This document shows, piece after piece, positions 49,108-58,207 of a DNA stretch of 64,000 bases. Under the pieces are notes generated by a model, which saw nothing but the letters and a program-made list of their open reading frames with translations, was not told the origin of the DNA and made no database searches. Each line of letters opens with the position of its first letter. The first letter of the stretch is position 1. Source of the DNA: Nitrosomonas communis (GTDB lineage Bacteria > Pseudomonadota > Gammaproteobacteria > Burkholderiales > Nitrosomonadaceae); the NCBI RefSeq assembly GCF_900114745.1, contig NZ_FOUB01000013.1, positions 1 through 64,000 of the forward strand, given 5' to 3'. Position numbers and translations under genes: made by a program.

Positions 49108-49387
49108 AGAAGCTATCAATATCGGAGCGGGGTAATTTTGCGGCATTCCGTTGAGGATCAGCTCTTTTGTAGTCATAGTAGAAGATCGCCGGGGTACTTT
49201 GTGTAAATTATAATATCACTGGTAGCAATTGGTCCCGCCAAGCATTTTTTGTGGCATTGATATTTGGATAGGGTACATTACTGTTAACATTTACCGCCCA
49301 CTATATACACATTTTTTGTACTGTATGATTGGGTGATGGCGCGATTTCTTTGCTAATTTAATTGTGATATTTCTTCTTGGAGAATAT

Positions 49388-50767
49388 TTAACAAAATTCT
49401 TTGCTTTTTTCTTTTTGTTTATAAAGAGTAAAATCAAGTTGATGTCTCTGAAGAAGTTTATAAAATTCTGTTCGATTGCGTTTGGCTAATCGGGCTGCTT
49501 GTGTTACGTTGCCTGCAGTAATTTTTAGTAAACGTACCAGATAATTTCTTTCAAACTTTTTGCGTGCTTCTTCAAATGATACGAGCTGCGCTTCCTCCTG
49601 ATGCATCGCATCATAGACCAGTTGATATGAAATGAGAGGGTTCGCGCTCAGGACGACGCTTTGTTCTATGATATTCATTAATTGTCGAACATTACCCGGC
49701 CATGAAGCGCTGAGCAAAAGGTTGGTCGCTTCCGGCGAAAAACCATTGATTTCTTTCTCGTATTTTTCAGCAAAGGTACGAAGAAAATGATTAGCCAGCA
49801 AGGGGATATCTTCACGGCGTTGAGCTAACGAAGGAATCGTTAAACCAACCACATAGAGCCGGTAATACAGATCCTCACGAAAATTTCCTGCCGTGATCTC
49901 AGTTTTGAGATCACGGTGAGTGGCAGAAATAATCCGGACATCAATTGGGATTGGCTGCGTAGACCCGACGGGTCTGATTATCCTTTCTTGCAGTGCATGC
50001 AGTAACTTTACTTGCAGTAGCAGCGGCATATCACCAATTTCATCCAGGAACAATGTGCCACCCTCGGCTAATTGAAACAGACCTTTATGCTCCCGGATAG
50101 CGCCTGTAAAAGCTCCTTTGACATGCCCAAATAGCTCTGATTCCAGTAATTGCTCAGGGATGGCTGCGCAATTGATGGTGACAAAAGGTTGGCAACAACG
50201 CTTGGATGCTTGATGAATAGCACGTGCAAATAATTCTTTACCAACACCACTTTCTCCAAGAAGTAGCACGCTCGCATTTCCTTCCGCAACGCGTTCTACT
50301 TTGGTCAGAATATCTTCCATTTCAGCATTTTGGGTAATAATGCTTTTACGCCATGCAACTCGTGATTCCTCACAGGGTTCGTTATTTCCGCTATTGCATG
50401 TAAGTCTAAGAGCCTGATCTATTTGGTCGAGCAAGGTTTTTGGATCATATGGTTTGGTGAGGTAACCAAAAATACCACGCTGAACTGCGGCGACAGCATC
50501 CGGGATCGTGCCATATGCTGTCAGAATAATGACCGGTAGCGTTGGGTTAGCTTGATGAATATGTTCAAACAAAGCCATACCATCCATCCCACTCATTTGC
50601 ATATCACTAATGACGAGATGGGGCCGTGTGATATCGAGGCAGTTTAATGCTGCTTCTGCACTGGTAGCTACAATTGTTTCAAATCCTGCAGCCGTCAAAC
50701 GTATCGAGAGTAATTCTAGAAGATCTGAGTCGTCATCGACAATTAAGATTTTTTTAGTCGGTACCAT
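49388..50767 (-). CDS. glrR: Sigma-54-dependent response regulator (GlrR/QseF type)
   Basis: The order is: receiver domain (phospho-Asp55 in LVISDMQMSGMDG, Lys105), AAA+ domain with Walker A GESGVGKE (171-178) and the sigma-54 contact loop GAFTGA (218-223), and a Fis-type helix-turn-helix at the C-terminus (about 410-445, GNVTQAARLAKRNRTEF). The protein should activate RpoN promoters once phosphorylated by the upstream kinase. It is 459 residues and lies 10 bp after the lipoprotein gene. The GlrR assignment rests mainly on the three-gene order. Confidence 0.9.
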   Translation of the reverse strand: MVPTKKILIVDDDSDLLELLSIRLTAAGFETIVATSAEAALNCLDITRPHLVISDMQMSGMDGMALFEHIHQANPTLPVIILTAYGTIPDAVAAVQRGIFGYLTKPYDPKTLLDQIDQALRLTCNSGNNEPCEESRVAWRKSIITQNAEMEDILTKVERVAEGNASVLLLGESGVGKELFARAIHQASKRCCQPFVTINCAAIPEQLLESELFGHVKGAFTGAIREHKGLFQLAEGGTLFLDEIGDMPLLLQVKLLHALQERIIRPVGSTQPIPIDVRIISATHRDLKTEITAGNFREDLYYRLYVVGLTIPSLAQRREDIPLLANHFLRTFAEKYEKEINGFSPEATNLLLSASWPGNVRQLMNIIEQSVVLSANPLISYQLVYDAMHQEEAQLVSFEEARKKFERNYLVRLLKITAGNVTQAARLAKRNRTEFYKLLQRHQLDFTLYKQKEKSKEFC

Positions 50768-50777
50768 ATATTTTTAT

Positions 50778-51347
50778 TCAGGGAGTTATTCTACGGATTG
50801 GATGTTTTTCCATGTTCTTTATAGCGTCTATTCTATTTTGCAATGTTTGAACGTGTTCTTCCAATACTTGTACTTGTTCATCTGAAGCTTTTAATTTTTG
50901 AGAAAAATTTCTCGCATCAGTTCTTGCAATTTGCTGTTCTCTGAGTAGCGATATGAGTAATTTCCTGAAATTAGCTACGTTAGTCGACATTGTAATATCT
51001 TGTGGCCAATTATTCAGTAAATCGAGCGCAGCCTGAATATTTGTAAAAGACGTTTTGGGTAAACTGATAAGTAAAATGTATTTTAGACGACTTTTCGCAT
51101 CGGAATTTTTTTTATTAAAGTGTTTCTTGGCATAGTTGTATTCCGCGGCTAGTTGAGTAGCATTCTTTTTTTGCAGCTGACCATAATACAACATCAATTC
51201 ATCTAACGTGTTGTATTGATCCAACTTATCTTGTTGGGAAACTGGTTTGTCGCCAGGGTCGGGTGATGGATAGGTAGTCGCTGTTGTGCACCCAACTAAT
51301 ACAACAAAAAATATAAAAAATAATAACGACTTTGAAGCAACATTCAT
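50778..51347 (-). CDS. QseG/YfhG-like small lipoprotein
   Basis: The 189-residue product has a lipoprotein signal with lipobox LVGCTT (Cys20). A helical body follows with a coiled coil near residues 140-180 (KLKASDEQVQVLEEHVQTL). Sequence similarity to E. coli QseG is not obvious by eye; the call comes from location, since it sits between the sensor kinase and the regulator exactly as qseG does in enterobacteria. There the lipoprotein acts with the sensor in the envelope. Its start overlaps the kinase stop (ATGA). Confidence 0.72.
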   Translation of the reverse strand: MNVASKSLLFFIFFVVLVGCTTATTYPSPDPGDKPVSQQDKLDQYNTLDELMLYYGQLQKKNATQLAAEYNYAKKHFNKKNSDAKSRLKYILLISLPKTSFTNIQAALDLLNNWPQDITMSTNVANFRKLLISLLREQQIARTDARNFSQKLKASDEQVQVLEEHVQTLQNRIDAIKNMEKHPIRRITP

Positions 51348-52855
51348 GGCTGAACCTCAGGATCTTGAATAGGCAGGGTTAGACAGAAATGCGCTCCCTG
51401 ACCGCCATGTTTAACGAGTTCAATATTCCCACCGTGTGCAAGTGCATATTCTCTGGCAATCGACAAGCCAAGCCCGGTTCCTCTGATATGGCTACTAGGT
51501 TTGCTACGCCCCCGATAAAAAGGTTCAAAAATTTTATCCTCATCGGTGATATCAATCCCGCTACCATTGTCGATAACATCGAGTTGGATAGTTTGATCCA
51601 TTTGTATCGCAGAGATCTTGATGCAACTTCCTTGTGGAGAGAATTTTATGGCATTTGATAAAAGATTATCAATAATAATACCGATTTTTTGTTTGTCGCA
51701 TTCGAGCATGAGATCTGGGCATGTCAAATCGATTTTTATTTTTCTACTCATAATAGACAGATTCTGATCTTTTAAGACAGTGGTGATGATATGAGCAAGA
51801 TTTGTGCGCTGTTTAATAAGTGCCACTTTGTCTGCCTGAAGGGCACTAAAACTTAATAAATCTTCGATACGCTTCTGCAATTGGATACTGCTGGTTTGGA
51901 GGATATCAACAATTTGTTGCTGTTTTTTATTAAGATCGCCAGTTACTCCTTCTGCAAGGAGGTTAGCTCCCTCACGAATAGCAGAGAGGGGTGTTTTAAG
52001 CTCATGGGAGACTTGTCGTAGAAATTGAATTTTCTGTTCTTCCAATTTAAGCAAGCGGCGACGCATCCAGTCTAGGCGAGAGCCCAAGTATTTTAAATTT
52101 TCAGGACCAGTAATTTTTACTGCGCTAGATAATTTGCCTTGTCCCATATTATAAATTGCTTCGTCAAGCTGACGAAGAGGGCGTGCTATGAATACTGAGA
52201 AAGCAAGTGCGAGCAAAATAACAAATGGAATCAGAATGAGTAATTCCCACTCAACCAAAGTGCGAGTACGTAAAGCCATCTCACTCATTTCATTTACTTT
52301 CTGTCCAATTATCCGATAATTTTCTGTAGAAAAATTCTGCGCAAGGATAAGCAGATTAGCAAATTGGTTGAGTAAATCTCGAAGATTCTGAGGAGTATTA
52401 TATGAAGTCAGTATCTCACGAAAAATTGTTGTCTCTAATAATTGTAATTTTTCCAATAAAAGCTGTTGTTCCAGATAGGGAGAAGCTTCAATAAGCTTTA
52501 TCGCCGTTTTTTCAAAATTGGTATGCGCCTGGAAATAACCTTCCAGTAAGGATATATCTTCTAAGATATGCGCGTGCTGTACACTTCGTTCCATCACGAT
52601 AATTTCATCAATCAAGATACTGCTGCCATGAGTAATTTCTGTGGCCTGGTAGATTGTTTGGCGGCTCTGGTCTGCAAGCTGATCAATACGTATGGCGCTA
52701 TAGATTAGCGCAGCGATTAATGGTAATCCTACTATCGAAAACCCAAGTAGGATCAATTTAAGAAAGGATGTGGGATTGTGACGTAGCTCTGCTTGAGGGG
52801 TAATCTCCGGTTTATCATCCGTTTCTGACGCAACAGAATCTATCGTGTTTCTCAA
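51344..52855 (-). CDS. glrK: Sensor histidine kinase (GlrK/QseE type)
   Basis: This is an inner-membrane kinase with two membrane segments (about 31-55 and 203-224) flanking a helical periplasmic domain of about 150 residues. A HAMP region (about 224-275), the H-box SHELKTPLSAIREGANLL with His284, and the ATP site (DNLLSNAIKFSPQG, DNGSGI, GTGLGLSIA) follow. Length is 503 residues. The gene order kinase-lipoprotein-regulator matches qseEGF/glrK-yfhG-glrR. Confidence 0.88.
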   Translation of the reverse strand: MRNTIDSVASETDDKPEITPQAELRHNPTSFLKLILLGFSIVGLPLIAALIYSAIRIDQLADQSRQTIYQATEITHGSSILIDEIIVMERSVQHAHILEDISLLEGYFQAHTNFEKTAIKLIEASPYLEQQLLLEKLQLLETTIFREILTSYNTPQNLRDLLNQFANLLILAQNFSTENYRIIGQKVNEMSEMALRTRTLVEWELLILIPFVILLALAFSVFIARPLRQLDEAIYNMGQGKLSSAVKITGPENLKYLGSRLDWMRRRLLKLEEQKIQFLRQVSHELKTPLSAIREGANLLAEGVTGDLNKKQQQIVDILQTSSIQLQKRIEDLLSFSALQADKVALIKQRTNLAHIITTVLKDQNLSIMSRKIKIDLTCPDLMLECDKQKIGIIIDNLLSNAIKFSPQGSCIKISAIQMDQTIQLDVIDNGSGIDITDEDKIFEPFYRGRSKPSSHIRGTGLGLSIAREYALAHGGNIELVKHGGQGAHFCLTLPIQDPEVQP

Positions 52856-53162
52856 TACTTCTATCCTTTATACTATCTCATCCAGCAGGTTGCTATAAAA
52901 CTATCAACGTTGCCGCTACGGTGTTAAAAACAGACTCAAAATGCTCTTCAGTAGGTATAAACTCGGCTGCTTTCGTCTGTTTTTTTACCTATTATCGACT
53001 GCCTCGAATATGTTTTTTAACAGCCTGCTAGAGTCTGGCTGTGTTTTTCATAATAATGAAGATATGAGCCTTAAACTACAGCTCATTATACCGGCAAGGG
53101 TAAACTTTCTGATGAAAGTATCAGAAGTAAACGACAAATCATAGATTTGTCGTGCCTGTTGC
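52856..53162. other. 307-bp spacer between nadB and glrK with nested dyads
   Basis: No convincing gene. A perfect 10-bp pair, aaaaacagac (52926-52935) and gtctgttttt (52975-52984), could be a terminator in either direction. ttctgat/atcagaa and the 53131-53153 hairpin lie nearer nadB. The pieces cagcaggttg (near 52887) and cagcctgcta (near 53021) hint at an eroded inverted-repeat element. Confidence 0.4.
53131..53153 (-). terminator. Hairpin directly after nadB
   Basis: The arms acgacaaatc (53131-53140) and gatttgtcgt (53144-53153) are perfect with a 3-base loop. It is 10 bp past the nadB stop on the minus strand. The following T run is poor (ttactt), so this is a likely but not ideal terminator. 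Confidence 0.5.
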
Positions 53163-54791
53163 CTATATTGGTACTGAATTTTCTGAAGCCAATTCAAATT
53201 CTTTTCGTCTCAAGATTGTATTTTGGGCTTGCGGTAATAGATCTGGATAATCAAGGCTGTAGTGCAAGCCACGGCTTTCATGGCGAAGCATGGCGCTTTG
53301 CACAATCAAATCAGCGGTTGTAACTAAGTTACGCAATTCTAACAAATCACCTGTTACGCGAAAATTAGTATAATATTCATTGATTTCTTCCCGTAGCAGG
53401 TTTATGCGGTTTTGAGCACGGCGCAGGCGTTTATTGGTTCGTACGATTCCCACGTAACTCCACATGAATCGGCGTAACTCGTCCCAGTTATGTGAAATGA
53501 CGATTTCCTCATCTGCATCTGTTACCCGGCTTTCATCCCATTTTGGGAGTGAGATGAAAGGTACGGGTGATTGCCTGAGAATATCCTCGGCTGCAGCTTG
53601 GCCAAATACTAAACATTCTAGCAAAGAATTACTAGCTAACCGGTTAGCACCATGTAATCCAGTATGAGCAGTCTCACCTATGGCATATAAGTTGTCTAGA
53701 TCAGTTTTGCCTTTCCGGTCAATAACGATACCGCCACATGTGTAATGTGCAGCAGGAACGACTGGAATGGGTTGGCGTGTAATATTAATTCCTAATTCGT
53801 GGCATCGAGCATAAATAGTAGGAAAATGCTGCTTGAGAAAATCTGGTGATTTATGAGAAATATCCAGATATACGCAGTCAAGACCTCTTTTTTTCATTTC
53901 AAAATCAATAGCACGTGCCACAATATCGCGTGGTGCCAGTTCCGCACGTTCATCATGCCAGGGCATAAAGCGTTCGCCATTAGGAAGTTTTAATAATCCG
54001 CCTTCTCCTCTAACGGCTTCACTAATTAGGAAGGATTTAGCATGCGGGTGATAAAGGCAGGTAGGGTGAAATTGGATGAATTCCATATTGGCTATCCTGC
54101 AACCTGCACGCCATCCCATGGCGATGCCATCACCCGTGGCGATATCGGGATTGGTTGTATAGAGATAGACTTTACCCGCTCCCCCTGTTGCTAATACCGT
54201 GTTGTGGGCAGAAATGGTGTGAATTTTATCTGTTTTGATATCTAATACATAAGCGCCATAGCAGCGGGCATTCTGCTTATCAGAATGAGGAGCCAATTTA
54301 GAACTTGTGATCAGGTCAACTGCAATATGGTGCTCGAGTATGACAATGTTCGGGTGGGTGCGAATTTTTTTGCTAAGTGTAGATTGTACTGCTTTACCGG
54401 TGGCATCATTGATGTGAATAACTCGACGTACACTATGCCCACCTTCTTGTGTGAGGTGATAGCCGGTTTCATTATTGCTATCACGTGTAAAGTTGACTCC
54501 TTGAGAAATGAGCCATTTGATAACTTGTGGTCCGTTTTCAACTACATAGCGGGTGACTGCCTCATCACATAAGCCGGCACCAGCAATTAATGTATCGCGA
54601 ATGTGAGCGTCAGCAGAATCCTCCATTGAAAGTACCGCAGCAATCCCGCCTTGTGCCCAAGTACTGGAGCTATCCTGTAATGATCGTTTAGTGACAATAG
54701 CTACTTTCTGACTTTGTGCTAAATTGAGGGCGAGTGTAAGCCCAGCCAAGCCACTGCCGATGATCAGCGTATCAAAATAATATTGTTGCAT
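53163..54791 (-). CDS. nadB: L-aspartate oxidase
   Basis: NadB oxidises aspartate to iminoaspartate in NAD synthesis. The FAD site is [18 protein letters not shown]. Conserved NTWAQGG-type ([12 protein letters not shown]), [14 protein letters not shown] ([12 protein letters not shown]), [10 protein letters not shown] and [10 protein letters not shown] motifs follow, with [20 protein letters not shown] near residue 385. Length is 542 residues. nadA and nadC are not in the window. It is divergent from rpoE. Confidence 0.95.
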   Translation of the reverse strand: MQQYYFDTLIIGSGLAGLTLALNLAQSQKVAIVTKRSLQDSSSTWAQGGIAAVLSMEDSADAHIRDTLIAGAGLCDEAVTRYVVENGPQVIKWLISQGVNFTRDSNNETGYHLTQEGGHSVRRVIHINDATGKAVQSTLSKKIRTHPNIVILEHHIAVDLITSSKLAPHSDKQNARCYGAYVLDIKTDKIHTISAHNTVLATGGAGKVYLYTTNPDIATGDGIAMGWRAGCRIANMEFIQFHPTCLYHPHAKSFLISEAVRGEGGLLKLPNGERFMPWHDERAELAPRDIVARAIDFEMKKRGLDCVYLDISHKSPDFLKQHFPTIYARCHELGINITRQPIPVVPAAHYTCGGIVIDRKGKTDLDNLYAIGETAHTGLHGANRLASNSLLECLVFGQAAAEDILRQSPVPFISLPKWDESRVTDADEEIVISHNWDELRRFMWSYVGIVRTNKRLRRAQNRINLLREEINEYYTNFRVTGDLLELRNLVTTADLIVQSAMLRHESRGLHYSLDYPDLLPQAQNTILRRKEFELASENSVPI

Positions 54792-55019
54792 TGATTAATT
54801 TTAATTTATTTGTGAACTAAAGCTATTTTATTAATCATAACTCAATAACTAAAGTTTCGTTGGCTTCGTTGAAAGGCTTATTAATAAAAGTAGTGAACTA
54901 ATCAAGAAACTTTATTGTCTTTAGTCCGACTTCGGATAGTTCACGGCAGATCCCCGAACAATGTATACTTTATTGAGTGGTGAATTGTTATCTATTTTTA
55001 ATTTCGGGGAAAGAACAGC

Positions 55020-55622
55020 ATGGGTGATCGTGAAATCGATCAACAATTGGTTGAGCGCGTGCAACATGGCGATAAGCATGCTTTTGATTTACTGGTGATC
55101 AAATATCAGAGAAAGCTGGCACGTTTATTATCACAGTTTATTCGTGATGCTGCTGAGGTTGAAGATGTCGCCCAAGAAACTTTTATTAAGGCATATCGTG
55201 CTTTACCATCATTTCGTGGTGAAAGTGCCTTTTATACTTGGCTATATCGTATTGGTATCAATACAGCCAAAAACTTTCTTGTATCCCAAGGAAGAAAAGT
55301 GCCCACGGCTGTTAGTGAATTTGATAATGAAGATGCAGAGAATTTTGAAGAAGCAGGTAGATTACGAGAAGTCAGTACACCAGAAAGTGAACTGATGACT
55401 AAACAAATCGCTCAAACGGTTAATCAATCATTAGACTCATTACCTGAGGAATTAAGGACTGCAATTGTTTTGAGGGAAATTGAAGGTTTAAGTTATGAAG
55501 AAATTGCGAGTATTATGAATTGTCCTATTGGAACAGTTCGCTCTCGTATATTTCGTGCACGTGAGGCCATAGCTGAAAAACTGCGGCCTTTATTAGGAAC
55601 AAGTAAAGACAAGAGGTGGTAA
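55020..55622 (+). CDS. rpoE: RNA polymerase sigma-E factor (AlgU/RpoE)
   Basis: This ECF sigma factor directs the envelope-stress response. Region 2 is visible as FDLLVIKYQRKLARLLSQFI, EDVAQETFIKAYRALPSFRG and FYTWLYRIGINTAKNFLV. Region 4 follows as LREIEGLSYEEIASIMNCPI and GTVRSRIFRAREAI. Length is 200 residues. The start ATG 55020 follows gggga. In the 228 bp upstream I could not confirm a sigma-E box, although a GAACT-like element near 54896 is weakly suggestive of autoregulation. Confidence 0.94.
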   Translation: MGDREIDQQLVERVQHGDKHAFDLLVIKYQRKLARLLSQFIRDAAEVEDVAQETFIKAYRALPSFRGESAFYTWLYRIGINTAKNFLVSQGRKVPTAVSEFDNEDAENFEEAGRLREVSTPESELMTKQIAQTVNQSLDSLPEELRTAIVLREIEGLSYEEIASIMNCPIGTVRSRIFRAREAIAEKLRPLLGTSKDKRW

Positions 55623-55637
55623 TGAAGGGGTGGTTTT

Positions 55638-56180
55638 ATGAAAAATAAAATGTCAGAGCTGATAGACGGTGAATTGGATTCGGTGGATGCCGATGAAGTA
55701 ATTGCAGAGTTAAAGAAAAAGAATGATTTATTGGATGATTGGGAAACCTATCATGTGATCGGTGAAGTACTGCGACAGCCAACAGTATCATTCCCCATCA
55801 ATGTGGCGAGTCGAGTAAGTGAACGCTTAGTAAGCGAACCGACCTTGTTTATGCCGCGTGTATCACAAGCACACAAGCGCAAATTAATTACACTTTCAGC
55901 TGCTGCCTCCTGCGCTGCCTTAGTAAGTGGATGGTTAGTTATGCAAATAGCAGATGTTCAGCAAGAAGTGCTCGTTACCGAGAAAGTGAATAATAATGCA
56001 GTTGTTCAAGTTGATCATCCGGTAGCTTTCCAACCCTCCCCAGCCTTTACGCTTCCATTTACGCTTCACCATCTGGGGGATTACTCATTGATTCATAGAG
56101 AATTTTCACCCCATACAAAGATGCAAGCACCTATAACGGGCGTACATCAGGTTGAAAGCAGGGAAGAAAAATCCAGATAA
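55638..56180 (+). CDS. rseA: Anti-sigma-E factor RseA
   Basis: RseA holds sigma-E at the membrane until DegS and RseP cleave it. The N-terminal sigma-binding domain is seen as KMSELIDGELDSVDADEVI and WETYHVIGEVLRQP. One membrane segment lies at about 84-105 (ITLSAAASCAALVSGWLVMQI), with a short periplasmic tail of about 75 residues. The 180-residue length is normal. It is 15 bp after rpoE. The expected next gene, rseB, is missing. Confidence 0.9.
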   Translation: MKNKMSELIDGELDSVDADEVIAELKKKNDLLDDWETYHVIGEVLRQPTVSFPINVASRVSERLVSEPTLFMPRVSQAHKRKLITLSAAASCAALVSGWLVMQIADVQQEVLVTEKVNNNAVVQVDHPVAFQPSPAFTLPFTLHHLGDYSLIHREFSPHTKMQAPITGVHQVESREEKSR

Positions 56181-56228
56181 GGTATATGTGGTAAGTTTTC
56201 TGGATTGAAATTTTATAGATGCCCGCAG

Positions 56229-56277
56229 GCTATTTGCTTGATCGAAAGATTTTGTTGATTTCGATCAAGCAAATAGC
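56229..56277 (+). other. Perfect 19-bp stem hairpin after rseA
   Basis: The arms gctatttgcttgatcgaaa (56229-56247) and its exact complement (56259-56277) flank an 11-base loop. It starts 48 bp past the rseA stop. Only a weak T-containing tail follows, so it is either a strong terminator-like attenuator or an mRNA-stability element. The heptamer tract begins eight bases later. Confidence 0.8.
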
Positions 56278-56284
56278 TGTCTCG

Positions 56285-56359
56285 TTTGTTATTTGTTATT
56301 TGTTATTTGTTATTTGTTATTTGTTATTTGTTATTTGTTATTTGTTATTTGTTATTTGT
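56285..56359. repeat. Heptanucleotide tandem repeat TTTGTTA x 10.7
   Basis: Ten perfect TTTGTTA units run from 56285 to 56354, then a partial unit. The tract ends about 70 bp before the degP start codon used here (56431). The unit is 7 bp, so slippage changes spacing by steps of seven. That would alter promoter or leader geometry but not the degP reading frame. Confidence 0.95.
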
Positions 56360-56430
56360 AAGATTTAATTGCATCTCTATTGATCATTATGTTTTCAGTA
56401 TTTTTCCCATTTCTTTTATCAAGAAAAAAT

Positions 56431-57825
56431 ATGCAAAAAATTATTTTACTGTGCTTCCTGATAATTTGCCCCATCAGTTTTGTACATTCAAAGGAGCTAC
56501 CTGATTTCGCAGGTCTGGTTGAGCAGTATGGAGAAGCGGTAGTAAATATTAGTACAGTACAAACACAACAGATTGCAGGAAGTCAGATTTTTCCTGAAAT
56601 TCCTAATATTCCGGAAGATTCTCCTTTCTTCGAATTTTTTCGCAGGTATATGCACCCATTTTCAGGCCCTAAGAAGTATGAATCCAAATCGTTAGGGTCT
56701 GGTTTCATTATAAGTAAGGATGGATATATTCTAACAAATGCGCATGTCGTCGAAGCTGCCAATCAGATTACTGTCAGACTAACCGATAAAAGAGAATTTA
56801 ATGCACAGGTTATTGGCACAGATCGGAAAACTGATGTGGCACTTATCAAGATCGATGCGAAAGACTTGCCTGCGGTAACTCAGGGTGATCCGGATAAACT
56901 CAAGGTAGGGGAGTGGGTTATTGCAATTGGCTCCCCTTTTGGTTTCGAAAATAGTGTAACTGCAGGGATAATAAGCGCGAAAGGCCGCTCGCTTGCGCAG
57001 GAAAGTTATGTCCCCTTTCTCCAAACTGATGTGGCGATCAATCCCGGTAATTCTGGCGGTCCCCTTTTTAATATGAAGGGCGAGGTAGTCGGTATCAACT
57101 CGCAGATTTATAGCCGAACAGGTGGTTTTATGGGATTGTCTTTCGCTATTCCCATTAACGTGGCAACAGAGATAGCCACTCAACTTAAGGAACATGGGAA
57201 AGTCTCACGCGGGAAAATAGGCGTTATGATTCAGGAGATGACTGAAGAGCTGGCTGAATCCTTTGGCTTATCTCAAGCACGTGGAGCACTGGTAGTTTCT
57301 GTAGAAAAAGATGGTCCAGCAGACAAAGGAGGTATCGAAGTTAGAGATGTCATTTTGAAATTTGACGGCAAAGATATTGCGGTTTCCAGTGATCTGCCGC
57401 GTCTTGTCGGAAACACTAAACCTAAATCTAAAGTAGCAGTGCAAGTCTGGCGGGACGGTGCCACTAAGAATTTAACTGTTTTGATAGGGGAAATGCCATC
57501 AGATGAAAGTGATCGCAGCCGCAAACAAAGTAAGGCCCCTGATACTTCAAATCCTCTAGGATTGGCTCTGAGTGAACTCTCTGATAAACAAAAAAAACAA
57601 TTGGGTATAGAGAATGGTTTACTGGTTGAAGAAGTACAAGGTGGCATTGCAAATCGTGCTGGCATACGCCAAGGCGACATTATTCTCGGATTTAATAACC
57701 AAGACGTCATAACAATCAAACAGTTTAATCAGCTGCTTAACAAGATTGAGAAAGGACGAAATATTGCACTATTGATAAAAAGAGGCGATATGACTACTTT
57801 CATTACGATGAAGCTTGATAATTAA
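56431..57825 (+). CDS. degP: Periplasmic serine endoprotease DegP/MucD-like
   Basis: This HtrA-family protease degrades misfolded envelope proteins. From ATG 56431 there is a clean signal peptide (MQKIILLCFLIICPISFVHS, 20 residues), then the trypsin-like domain with His105 (TNAHVVE), Asp135 (DVALIKID) and Ser208 (NPGNSGGPLF). Two PDZ domains follow (about 245-340 and 365-460). Upstream ATG 56389 and TTG 56380 are in frame but would bury the signal peptide. The gene follows rpoE-rseA and matches mucD in Pseudomonas operons. Confidence 0.93.
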   Translation: MQKIILLCFLIICPISFVHSKELPDFAGLVEQYGEAVVNISTVQTQQIAGSQIFPEIPNIPEDSPFFEFFRRYMHPFSGPKKYESKSLGSGFIISKDGYILTNAHVVEAANQITVRLTDKREFNAQVIGTDRKTDVALIKIDAKDLPAVTQGDPDKLKVGEWVIAIGSPFGFENSVTAGIISAKGRSLAQESYVPFLQTDVAINPGNSGGPLFNMKGEVVGINSQIYSRTGGFMGLSFAIPINVATEIATQLKEHGKVSRGKIGVMIQEMTEELAESFGLSQARGALVVSVEKDGPADKGGIEVRDVILKFDGKDIAVSSDLPRLVGNTKPKSKVAVQVWRDGATKNLTVLIGEMPSDESDRSRKQSKAPDTSNPLGLALSELSDKQKKQLGIENGLLVEEVQGGIANRAGIRQGDIILGFNNQDVITIKQFNQLLNKIEKGRNIALLIKRGDMTTFITMKLDN

Positions 57826-57847
57826 AAGCCTATATAACATTGATTTT

Positions 57848-58105
57848 ATGGATAGAATAAAGCTGATTGTGTATGGCCGAAGGGATTGTCATCTTTGTCA
57901 GGAAATGATTGCATCATTGCAAAAATTACAGAAGCAAATCGAGTTTCAATTTGAAGTGATTGATATTGATAGCGATCCTCAACTGGTAAATCAGTATAAT
58001 GAGCGAATTCCAGTATTGGTGTCAGCAAATGAGAAACAAGACGAAATCTGCCATTATTACCTTGATGAAGCTGCATTAGATGCGCATTTTGCTAAAATTC
58101 GATAG
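57848..58105 (+). CDS. Glutaredoxin-like family protein
   Basis: The 85-residue thioredoxin-fold protein starts MDRIKLIVYGRRDCHLCQEM, with a CHLC redox motif (about residues 14-17). The IPVLVS cis-Pro segment follows. ATG 57848 is preferred over an in-frame ATG at 57815 because the family begins near the first strand. It lies 22 bp after degP and before lepA, an arrangement seen in other betaproteobacteria. The substrate is unknown. Confidence 0.85.
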   Translation: MDRIKLIVYGRRDCHLCQEMIASLQKLQKQIEFQFEVIDIDSDPQLVNQYNERIPVLVSANEKQDEICHYYLDEAALDAHFAKIR

Positions 58106-58207
58106 AATGCTGTCGGTTAGTAATAGCAACTATTTTATTCACAAGTAAATTAGATCTGCATCGAGTACCAGCAAAAATTCCCGACTGACATTTAAAACCC
58201 CAATCGA

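Noticed and set aside
52941-53144. 67-residue plus-strand frame between glrK and nadB
   Set aside because: It spans several inverted repeats and has no family features.
54890-54960. Sigma-E-like box upstream of rpoE
   Set aside because: A GAACT element is present, but the -10 partner and spacing do not match the consensus well enough.
56285-56359. CRISPR-like array
   Set aside because: The 7-bp units have no spacers, and no cas genes are present.
56286-56504. 72-residue open frame rich in CYLLFVI repeats
   Set aside because: It is the heptamer tract read in three frames in turn and overlaps degP out of frame. No Shine-Dalgarno or family similarity.
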